From NCBI GenBank assembly GCA_037442845.1, contig JBBIPL010000122.1, forward strand, positions 1 to 5,392: 5,392 bases of DNA, in the 5' to 3' direction. The translations under genes and the position numbers were made by a program. Of this stretch, positions 1-5,392 are shown one piece after another. The stretch is from PFJX01 sp037442845 (GTDB lineage Bacteria > Pseudomonadota > Gammaproteobacteria > Burkholderiales > Thiobacillaceae). Position 1 is the stretch's first letter, and each line of letters begins with the position of its first letter. A model generated the notes under the pieces. That model saw nothing but the letters and a program-made list of their open reading frames with translations. It was not told the DNA's origin and ran no database searches.

Positions 1-14
1 TGGCGGCTGGCGCA

Positions 15-1010
15 ATGAATGCAATCCAGGCACAAGCTCCTTCAGGCCGCCCAGGCCCCGACCCGACGGAAAGCTTGCCGGCGCGCATTCTGCGGCGCAT
101 GAACGAAAGCGGCGGCTTTCCCGCCCTGGACCATTCCGTGGCGCGCATCGTGGCGACCCTGGGCGACACCACGCCGCCCGGCGAGAGCGAGGAGGACGCC
201 TGGCTGCGCGCGCTGACGCATTTCTCCCACCGCTCGGCGGATCTGATCACCGCCAGCGCCGGCAAGACACCGGCGCCCGCCATGCACGAGCTCGCCGCCG
301 CCTTCGCGCCGCTCCTGGGCGTGCCGCCGGGTGATCTGGTCGCGGCGGTGGGCGCGGCCGCCGACGAGGCGACTGCGGAACCGCTGTTGGCGCGCATCCT
401 GCTGGAACCCGCGCCAGCGCAGTCCGCTGCCGCGGCCGCGCCCTCCAGGGTACCCACCTCGGCGCCCGCTGCAGTGCCGGCTCCGGCATCCGCACCCGCG
501 CAGACGAAGGTCAGCCGTCTGCAGGCCGGCATCGCCGCGTTGCGGCAGGCTGTGGCCGGGCAGGAGGATAGGCGCGGCATCGAGCAAGCGGCCCTTGCCA
601 CGGTCTTCGATGGTCTGCAACTGAGCCGCGCCGCCATCCTCCTGCTGGATGCCCAGCGGCGGGCCTATCGGGTCAGCGCCTGTCTGCGCGAGCGTGAAAG
701 CGATCGCCTGGCCGAGGTATCGATCCCGTCCGGCGCCGGCGCCGACCTGGTCCACCTGGCGCTGGCCAGAAAGCTGGATGTCTACATCGACAATCCGCGC
801 GACGGGAAGATCGCGCCGCGCTTGCCGGCCTGGATCTGCAGCCACGGCACGCATCCCTTCTTCCTGCTGCCCATGACCGATGCGGCGGGCGAGCCCATGG
901 GCCTGGTGTTCGGGCAACAGCGCGAGGACGTCAAGCTCAGCCGCGAGGAACTCGGCCTGCTCGCCGAGTTGCGCGATCTGCTGCGGCTTCGGCTGCGCGC
1001 GGACGCCTGA
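15..1010 (+). CDS. HDOD-like/GAF-like signalling protein, apparently shortened
   Basis: The product has 331 residues and no signal peptide or membrane segment, so it is probably cytosolic. Residues 19-50 (core ILRRMNESGGFPALDHSVAR) resemble the opening helix of HDOD proteins, where a 'FPAL..SV..I' pattern is typical. Residues 60-130 resemble the final helices of such domains, but the roughly 150-residue HDOD core expected between them is missing. An Ala/Pro-rich linker follows (about 131-165). Residues 166-328 look like a GAF domain: a helix, a strand pair (AAILLLDAQRRAYRVSA), a middle segment with YIDNPRDGKI, and a closing strand pair (FFLLPMTDAAGEPMGLVFG). GAF domains usually bind small ligands or mediate dimerisation; no ligand can be named here. 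The ATG at 15 has no good ribosome binding site. It may overlap the stop of an upstream gene (TGA at 16-18), or the frame, open to the window edge, may start further left. The reading frame is certain; the domain calls are from pattern memory. Confidence 0.75.
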   Translation: MNAIQAQAPSGRPGPDPTESLPARILRRMNESGGFPALDHSVARIVATLGDTTPPGESEEDAWLRALTHFSHRSADLITASAGKTPAPAMHELAAAFAPLLGVPPGDLVAAVGAAADEATAEPLLARILLEPAPAQSAAAAAPSRVPTSAPAAVPAPASAPAQTKVSRLQAGIAALRQAVAGQEDRRGIEQAALATVFDGLQLSRAAILLLDAQRRAYRVSACLRERESDRLAEVSIPSGAGADLVHLALARKLDVYIDNPRDGKIAPRLPAWICSHGTHPFFLLPMTDAAGEPMGLVFGQQREDVKLSREELGLLAELRDLLRLRLRADA

Positions 1011-1086
1011 GTGCTGGCAAAAAAGAGGGCATCTGGAACTTCGTGTGGAAATGCGACCCGAGGTCAGATCGCCGATTCGTTGACGC
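1011..1086. other. Intergenic stretch between the signalling gene and the IS transposase remnant
   Basis: These 76 bases separate two convergent reading frames. They hold an A-rich run just after the stop of the left gene (1019-1026), then the candidate insertion sequence end (1027-1059), then about 27 bases leading to the transposase stop. I see no strong intrinsic terminator: there is no GC-rich hairpin followed by a T-run in either direction. The native downstream context of the left gene was therefore probably displaced by the insertion. Confidence 0.5.
1027..1059. repeat. Candidate terminal inverted repeat of the ISL3-family remnant
   Basis: The stretch begins GGGCATCTGGAACTTCGTG and ends in GACCC, lying 28 bases beyond the transposase stop. 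A GG-starting end containing a TTCGTGTGGAA-like core matches my general recollection of ISL3-family termini, but the partner repeat is not in the window, so it cannot be confirmed here. The eight bases immediately outside (1019-1026, AAAAAAGA) are A-rich and of the length ISL3 elements usually duplicate on insertion. The second copy of any such duplication would have been lost with the left end of the element. Confidence 0.4.
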
Positions 1087-1506
1087 CTACTCGAAGTAAG
1101 CTTCTTCCAGGAGCTTGGCCAGTGTTGGAAGATGAGGTCCGTATTCGATCACCCGAGGCTTTTGCTCAAAGGTCTCGAAGATCTCCTGCGTGGTCACGAA
1201 GTGCTCTGTCAGATCGTCCTTCGTACCGCGCTTACGGGAACGCGACCGCATAACAGTCGTGCTCACCGCGCGAGCCTTCTTGTCGTAGAGCAACCTCGCT
1301 CGTATCACCTCAAAACTGTAACCTCGTCCCATACGATTCTGCTGCTTGGCGATGTTGTTGATGGATTCAGTATGTGCATTCGATACGGGGTGGTCGTAAT
1401 GGTTGACCGTGGGCACGATAAGGCCTTCCGCCTCGATGAGGTACGTCTCCTCATTCGCCTGATGGGAGAGCGCCTGCATTCCCGGCAGATCAAGCAGGTC
1501 GGCCAT
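1087..1506 (-). pseudogene. ISL3-family transposase, C-terminal fragment
   Basis: The open frame gives 139 residues, about a third of an ISL3 transposase. The recognisable core is residues 36-75, with HYDHPVSNAHTESINN followed by NRMGRGYSFEVIRARLLY. This is the block around the last acidic residue of the DDE catalytic triad in ISL3 enzymes, and Glu47 (codon 1366-1368) is the likely triad glutamate. The two catalytic aspartates and the N-terminal zinc-finger and helix-turn-helix DNA-binding region are absent, so no activity is expected. The frame ends in TAG at 1087-1089. Its first ATG (1504-1506) lies inside the hsdR 3' end, overlapping it by 17 bases in another frame. That ATG is probably just the first available codon rather than a real start. 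Translation coupled to hsdR is possible but has no evident purpose. Confidence 0.8.
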
Positions 1507-4500
1507 CGTCCTGCCGCTTTTCCTCGAATCCGCGATACACCATGTCCAGCAACAGCGCCGCCATCGCCTTCTTGACGTGGCCCTTGCCCATCACCTGCTC
1601 GGACATGCTCTTGTGGTTCTCGTAGGCCGCCATCACGGCGTCCTCGAAGGCGTTCATGAAGTCCGGGCTGTCGCCGAAGCGGGCCTTCTGGTTTGCCGCC
1701 GCCTGCCGGGCCAGAACCTCCGACTCCATCATCTTGCCGGCGATGTGGTTCACGTAGTTGATGCGGTCGGCGTCCGTCAGTTCTTCGCCCTCAAAAAGAT
1801 CGTTCATCTTTCCAACGATCTCCGACAGCAGGGCCTGCGCCGGGTCCTGCGGCGCCCGGCTGCCGGTTTCCGTCATCGGCGCGAGTTGATATTCGGCATG
1901 ATCCTGTTCCGCGCCCAGTTCCATCTGGCGCTTGCCCAGATCTCGCAGGTTGTAGTGGGTCATCAGCACGGAAGACAGGTCGATCGCTTCGTGGCGTACT
2001 TCCTCGGCGATGAGCGGAGCGAGGTGCTTGAAGAAGAGGCTGCGCTTGAACAGGTCCGAGTCGCCGTAATCGACGATCTGGGAGAGGAAGTCGTAGGCCC
2101 GCACGAAGCCGCCCAGGTCCTTCCGGAAGAGATCCAGCGCCTCGATGGCCTTTTTGTCCTTTTGCTGCTCGGCCTCCGTATAGCGCACACGGAAGCGATC
2201 GACCGCCGGGTCTATCCGGGCATGCAAGGCTTTTTGCGTGCCTGCCTTCCGGGCGCCCGGCCTGTAATAGGCCTCGGCAAATCCATCCACCTCCTCCGGC
2301 AGATAGATGCCCGTGGCATCGAGCTTGGCCTGCAGGTCGTGGATCAGGTTGGGGTCCGACACGCCCGACAACTCGGCTGTCCGGAAGTAGATGCGGAAAG
2401 CGGCCAGGATTTCTTCGGGATCGTTCGAGAAGTCGAGCACGAAGGTGTCGGTCTTGCCCGGATAAGTCCGGTTCAGCCGCGACAGCGTCTGCACGGCCGA
2501 CACGCCGGCCAGCTTCTTGTCGACATACATCGCCACCAACAGGGGCTGGTCGAAGCCGGTCTGGAACTTGTTGGCCACCAGCATGACCTGGTACTCGTCG
2601 CTGGCGAAGGCCTCGCGCATGTCGCGGCCCTTGAGGCCCGGGTTCATGTTCGCCTCGTTGAACGGGACCGGCCCGCTCTCGGGGTCGTTTACGTCGCCAG
2701 AGAAGGCCACCAGGGCGGCTACGTCCTGGTAGCCCTGGGTCTTGATGTACTTGTCCAAGGCCAGCTTGTAGCGCACCGCCTCCTTGCGCGAGGCGGTCAC
2801 CACCATCGCCTTGGCGCGGCCGTTCAGGCGCCACATCACGTTGGCCCGGAAGTGCTCGACGATCACCTGCACCTTCTGGGCGATGTTGTGCGGGTGCAGG
2901 CGCACCCAGTTCATCAGCGACTTCAGGGCCCGATTCTGGTCCACCTGCTCGTCGTCGTAGTCCTGGCCGTTGTGGGCCAGCTTGAAGGCGAGCTTGTAGG
3001 GGGTGTAGTTCTTCAGCACATCGAGGATGAAACCCTCCTCGATGGCCTGCTGCATGGAATAGACATGGAACGGCGCCGGCAGGCCGTCCGCGCCGGGGCG
3101 CCCGAAGAGTTCGAGCGTCTTGGCCTTGGGCGTGGCGGTGAAGGCGAAGTAGCTGACCGTATTGGGCTGCACCTGGCCGGCCATCTCGGCCTCCAGGATC
3201 TCTTCCAGCTCCACCTCGGCGCCGTCCTCGATCTCGGCCAGCCGCTCGGCGGTCAGCACCTGCTTCAATTTCTTGGCCGCCGAGCCGGTCTGCGAGGCAT
3301 GGGCCTCGTCGGCGATCACCGCGAAACGCCGGCCCTTCAGCGTCACCGTATCCCGGATGGTCTCCAGCACGAACGGAAAGGTCTGAATGGTGACGATGAC
3401 GATGGGCGCGCGATCGGCCAGCGCCTTCACCAGTTGCGATGACTTGGAGCCGCCTTCGTCGGTGATGCGCACCACCACGCCGTGCTTGTGTTCGAACTGG
3501 TAAATCGCGTCCTGCAACTGGGCGTCCAGCACCGTGCGGTCGGTGATGACGATGACCGAGTCGAAGAGCTTGGTGTCCGCCTCGTCATGCAGCGACGCCA
3601 ACTGGTGCGCGAGCCACGAGATGGAGTTGGTCTTGCCGGAGCCCGCGGAGTGCTGCACCAGGTACTTCATGCCCGGTCCTTCAGAGCGTGCCGCGGCCGC
3701 CAGCCGGGTCACCGCCTCCCACTGATGAAAGCGCGGGAAGATCAGGGCCTGCTTCTCGATCTTGGTGCCGTCCGGGAGGGTTTCCTGCTTCTTTTCCAGG
3801 TGGACGAAGCGGCCCAGGATGTCGAGCCAGGCATCGCGGTCGAGCACGCGCTCCCACAGATAGGCCGTGCGGTAGCCCTCAGGGTTGGGCGGATTACCCT
3901 TGCCGCCGTCGTTGCCCAGGTTGAACGGCAGAAAGCGCGTGTCCTTGCCTGCCAGCTTCGTCGTCATCCACACCTCGTCGGTGGACACGGCGAAATGCAC
4001 CAGCGAGCGGCGCTTGAAAGCAAGCAGCGGTTCCTCGCGCTTGGTGACCGGATCCTTCACCGGCCGGTCGTACCGGTACTGGTGGATGGCATCCTGCACC
4101 GACTGGGTGAAGTCGGTTTTAAGTTCGAGGGTGGCCGCCGGGATGCCGTTCACAAACAGCACCAGGTCGATGCTGTTCTGGTTCGACAGGCTGTAATGCA
4201 CCTGGCGCATCACCCGCACCCGCACCTTGCCGTACCTCGCCAGCGTCTCCGGGTTCATCGTCTGCGCCGGCTTGAACTGGCACAGGTCGAAGCGGGCGTT
4301 CACGTTCTTGAAGCCGTGCCGCAGCACCGACAGCGAGCCGTCCTTGTCCATCACCTCGGCCAGGCGCTTCAGCAGCGTCTCTTCGCTGGCGCCGTTGTGC
4401 AGCGCCCGCACCTTGGCCCACTCCCTGGGCTGGGTGTCCGCAAGCCAGGCGATCACGTCCTCCGGGAACAGCGCCAGCTCGCGGTCGTAGCCGGTGTCGT

Positions 4501-4579
4501 CCGGCGAGTACAACCAGCCATGGGCGGCCAAGTGGTCGCAGATGTCCTGCTCGAAGTGGCGTTCGGTGTGGAGGGTCAT
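1490..4579 (-). CDS. hsdR: Type I restriction enzyme, restriction/translocase subunit HsdR
   Basis: HsdR is the ATP-dependent motor and nuclease of Type I restriction enzymes; bound to HsdM and HsdS it pulls in unmethylated DNA and cuts it far from the recognition site. The 1029 residues match the size of EcoR124-like (type IC) subunits better than the longer EcoKI type, though the subtype is tentative. The N-terminal PD-(D/E)XK nuclease shows Asp138 (NSIDLVLF) and Glu152-x-Lys154 (LELK), followed by a Gln/Tyr-rich helix near 162-170. The SF2 motor has Walker A SAGSGKT (311-317), VIVITDRTVLDAQL (342-355), VTIQTF (396-401), DEAH (424-427), FTATP (480-484), the AMVVTASR strand (591-598), NKFQTGFDQP (670-679) and QTLSRLNR (697-704). 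A helical C-terminal region follows. The ATG at 4577-4579 overlaps the hsdS stop (ATGA) and has a weak ribosome binding site (CGAGG, minus-strand reading of 4584-4588). All motifs are intact, so it is probably functional. The extreme C-terminus (DDGRPA) runs into IS sequence and may not be native. Confidence 0.96.
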   Translation of the reverse strand: MTLHTERHFEQDICDHLAAHGWLYSPDDTGYDRELALFPEDVIAWLADTQPREWAKVRALHNGASEETLLKRLAEVMDKDGSLSVLRHGFKNVNARFDLCQFKPAQTMNPETLARYGKVRVRVMRQVHYSLSNQNSIDLVLFVNGIPAATLELKTDFTQSVQDAIHQYRYDRPVKDPVTKREEPLLAFKRRSLVHFAVSTDEVWMTTKLAGKDTRFLPFNLGNDGGKGNPPNPEGYRTAYLWERVLDRDAWLDILGRFVHLEKKQETLPDGTKIEKQALIFPRFHQWEAVTRLAAAARSEGPGMKYLVQHSAGSGKTNSISWLAHQLASLHDEADTKLFDSVIVITDRTVLDAQLQDAIYQFEHKHGVVVRITDEGGSKSSQLVKALADRAPIVIVTIQTFPFVLETIRDTVTLKGRRFAVIADEAHASQTGSAAKKLKQVLTAERLAEIEDGAEVELEEILEAEMAGQVQPNTVSYFAFTATPKAKTLELFGRPGADGLPAPFHVYSMQQAIEEGFILDVLKNYTPYKLAFKLAHNGQDYDDEQVDQNRALKSLMNWVRLHPHNIAQKVQVIVEHFRANVMWRLNGRAKAMVVTASRKEAVRYKLALDKYIKTQGYQDVAALVAFSGDVNDPESGPVPFNEANMNPGLKGRDMREAFASDEYQVMLVANKFQTGFDQPLLVAMYVDKKLAGVSAVQTLSRLNRTYPGKTDTFVLDFSNDPEEILAAFRIYFRTAELSGVSDPNLIHDLQAKLDATGIYLPEEVDGFAEAYYRPGARKAGTQKALHARIDPAVDRFRVRYTEAEQQKDKKAIEALDLFRKDLGGFVRAYDFLSQIVDYGDSDLFKRSLFFKHLAPLIAEEVRHEAIDLSSVLMTHYNLRDLGKRQMELGAEQDHAEYQLAPMTETGSRAPQDPAQALLSEIVGKMNDLFEGEELTDADRINYVNHIAGKMMESEVLARQAAANQKARFGDSPDFMNAFEDAVMAAYENHKSMSEQVMGKGHVKKAMAALLLDMVYRGFEEKRQDDGRPA
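4576..4579 (-). promoter_or_regulatory. ATGA stop/start overlap coupling hsdS to hsdR
   Basis: The last base of the hsdR start codon region and the hsdS stop share the tetranucleotide ATGA on the minus strand: ATG at 4579-4577 and TGA at 4578-4576. Only a weak Shine-Dalgarno-like CGAGG lies four bases upstream of the ATG. This arrangement usually means that ribosomes finishing hsdS restart on hsdR, tying restriction subunit output to specificity subunit output. No promoter is visible between the two genes. Confidence 0.75.
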
Positions 4580-5392
4580 GGGGCCTCGCTTACATCAATC
4601 TTCCCCGTCACCGCCGCCGAGATCAGCGCCGTGCGGTGCTCGCGCATCAGTTCGATGGAGCGGCGGGATTTTTCGATCAGGGTGTCGAGCTTGGCGGTTT
4701 CGCGGTCGAGGAAGGCGGCGATGAGGGTCTGTTCTTCGATCTGCGGAAACGCAGTGGCGAAGTCGCGAACAAAATTGTCTGGCACGCGCTTCTGCCCGCC
4801 CGCGCCGTACATTGCCGCCTCCCCGAGCTTACGAAACGGACTGGAGACAAAGAGCCAATGCAGATAGCTATTGGTGGTCTCGGAAACCATCGGTCTAGCC
4901 ACAATCAGTTCGGTGGTTCCAAAGCCAATCCCACCAAGCAAGTCGCGCATGACAGCCCCTTTTCCGTTCTCGAAGCACGGCGTGATTTTGGCCACCGTCA
5001 CGTCACCTTCGCGGAAGTAGGTGTAACCAGTTTCCACCTCGTGGATCGCGCGAGTTCTTTCCAGGTTCAGCGAGCCATCATCACCAATCGCTTCCATCGG
5101 CAAAAATGAAACCTCAGTGTCTCTGCCCAAATCGAAAGCCTCGGACTTTGACGGATTGATATGTGCGACGAAACGTAGGCGCTTCACCTCCCAATGCGCC
5201 GGCACCGCCCCCAGCCACGCCACCCCGGAATCCTTCATCGGCGCATCCGGGTTCAGTCCCTTGGTCACGGCATGGGAGATGAGGGCCTGGCGCTTTTCCT
5301 GAAGCAGCTCGATCAGCTTTTCCTGCTTGGCGATCAGGGTATCGAGCTTGGCGGTTTCGCGGTCGAGGAAGGCGGCGATGGCGGTTTGTTCT
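4576..5392 (-). CDS. hsdS: Type I restriction enzyme, specificity subunit HsdS (C-terminal part; 5' end outside window)
   Basis: HsdS reads the two halves of the recognition sequence through two target recognition domains (TRDs) and holds the HsdM and HsdR subunits together. The frame is open from the right edge (first full codon at 5391-5389), giving 271 visible residues; the start, TRD1 and first conserved parts lie beyond. Visible order: central conserved helix (EQTAIAAFLDRETAKLDTL, about residues 1-45), a linker with MKDSGVAWLGAVPAHW, TRD2 (about 60-215, with FREGDVTVAKITPCFENGKG and ending VPDNFVRDFATAFPQIEEQ), then the distal conserved helix (TLIAAFLDRETAKLDTLIEK to TALISAAVTGKIDV). The two helices are near copies, the usual HsdS pseudo-repeat. 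A GTG at 5266-5268 could pass for a start, but coding similarity continues upstream of it in the same frame. The stop TGA (4576-4578) overlaps the hsdR ATG, so the genes are probably translationally coupled. hsdM is expected upstream. Confidence 0.95.
   Translation of the reverse strand, partial: EQTAIAAFLDRETAKLDTLIAKQEKLIELLQEKRQALISHAVTKGLNPDAPMKDSGVAWLGAVPAHWEVKRLRFVAHINPSKSEAFDLGRDTEVSFLPMEAIGDDGSLNLERTRAIHEVETGYTYFREGDVTVAKITPCFENGKGAVMRDLLGGIGFGTTELIVARPMVSETTNSYLHWLFVSSPFRKLGEAAMYGAGGQKRVPDNFVRDFATAFPQIEEQTLIAAFLDRETAKLDTLIEKSRRSIELMREHRTALISAAVTGKIDVSEAP
4674..4735. repeat. Direct repeat copy 1: distal conserved helix of hsdS
   Basis: This 62-bp segment matches 5331-5392 at 58 of 62 positions by direct comparison, with mismatches at 4684, 4724, 4725 and 4729. 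The longest exact stretch is 39 bases (4685-4723). It encodes part of the second conserved helix of HsdS (around AAFLDRETAKLDTLI). The offset between copies is 657 bp, exactly 219 codons, so both are read in the same frame. Confidence 0.9.
5331..5392. repeat. Direct repeat copy 2: central conserved helix of hsdS (runs to window edge)
   Basis: This is the partner of the repeat at 4674-4735, in the same orientation and reading frame, encoding the central conserved helix between the two target recognition domains. Similarity is still present at the window edge, so the repeat may be longer than seen here. To the left of 5331 and 4674 the two sequences diverge. Confidence 0.88.

Larger units (their letters stand above)
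1027..1506 (-). mobile_element. Remnant of an ISL3-family insertion sequence (transposase 3' end and right terminus)
   Basis: This segment carries the last third of an ISL3-type transposase and, beyond its stop, a plausible element terminus. A complete ISL3 element has one transposase gene of roughly 400 codons, so most of the element, including its left end, is missing. Sampled lines give about 47-55% G+C, against about 62% in hsdR and about 70% in the left gene, which supports foreign origin. The right-hand (hsdR-side) border is uncertain: transposase-like sequence runs directly into the hsdR 3' end, and the true junction lies somewhere near 1490-1510. With most of the transposase gone, the remnant cannot move by itself. 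Confidence 0.7.

Noticed and set aside
42..917. A 291-codon minus-strand open frame opposite the HDOD/GAF-like gene
   Set aside because: It is Arg/Gly/Gln-rich and low in complexity with no domain. The plus-strand frame reads as a soluble domain protein with normal strand and helix patterns.
1087..1506. The 139-codon frame as a functional small gene coupled to hsdR
   Set aside because: Its recognisable part is the C-terminal DDE block of ISL3 transposases without the catalytic aspartates or DNA-binding region, and its composition differs from hsdR. A degraded transposase is the simpler reading.
3206..3260. Acidic insert between HsdR motifs II and III (about residues 440-470) as an unusual added domain
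   Set aside because: Acidic, helical stretches between the DEAH and TATP motifs are common in HsdR proteins of this type, and the flanking motifs are in normal order.
1577..3442. A 621-codon open frame on the plus strand opposite hsdR
   Set aside because: It lies fully antisense to HsdR, which carries all helicase motifs. The translation is rich in His, Gly, Leu and Arg without any recognisable domain, the usual result of high third-position G+C in the real gene.
3482..4867. A 461-codon open frame on the plus strand opposite hsdR and the hsdS 3' end
   Set aside because: It crosses the boundary of two well-supported genes on the other strand and shows no family signature; it is a compositional shadow.
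4636..5109. A 157-codon plus-strand open frame opposite hsdS TRD2
   Set aside because: It is antisense to a clear HsdS recognition domain and has no supporting start signal or homology that I recognise.
4576..5392. Phase-variable (inverting) hsdS locus
   Set aside because: The repeats seen are direct, not inverted, and no recombinase or second silent hsdS is visible in the window. Inversion-based switching is not supported by what is here.

Overview
The window is GC-rich DNA (hand counts: about 70% in the leftmost gene, about 62% in the restriction gene), typical of a high-GC proteobacterium. The architecture of the left gene (HDOD-like N-terminus, Ala/Pro linker, GAF-like C-terminus) would suit a betaproteobacterium such as the Rhodocyclales. 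That placement is an inference from protein style, not from a marker gene.

Layout, left to right. (1) Positions 15-1010, plus strand: a 331-residue cytosolic protein that looks like a shortened HDOD-type signalling protein with a C-terminal GAF-like domain. (2) Positions 1011 to about 1500: a short intergenic stretch, then the degraded right part of an ISL3-family insertion sequence, whose transposase C-terminus reads leftward at 1506-1087. Its GC content (about 50%) is clearly below both neighbours. (3) Positions 4579-1490, minus strand: an apparently complete 1029-residue HsdR, the restriction and translocation subunit of a Type I restriction-modification enzyme, with all expected nuclease and helicase motifs. 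(4) Positions 5392-4576, minus strand: the C-terminal 271 residues of HsdS, the specificity subunit. The reading frame stays open through the right edge, so the gene start, the first target recognition domain and presumably hsdM lie outside the window.

hsdS and hsdR overlap by four bases (ATGA) and read as one leftward operon. HsdS with HsdM would form the methyltransferase that protects the host, and adding HsdR would make the restriction complex that translocates and cuts unmodified DNA. The visible recognition domain is poorer in G+C than the conserved helices around it. Those helices are encoded by a near-identical 62-bp direct repeat spaced exactly 219 codons apart, which suits recognition-domain exchange. 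The IS remnant marks the left boundary of this accessory module against the core-like signalling gene, and it joins so tightly to hsdR that the last HsdR codons may be IS-derived.

I see no convincing new system in this window. The points most worth checking are the hsdR/IS junction, the exchange architecture of hsdS, and the apparently gutted HDOD domain of the left gene.
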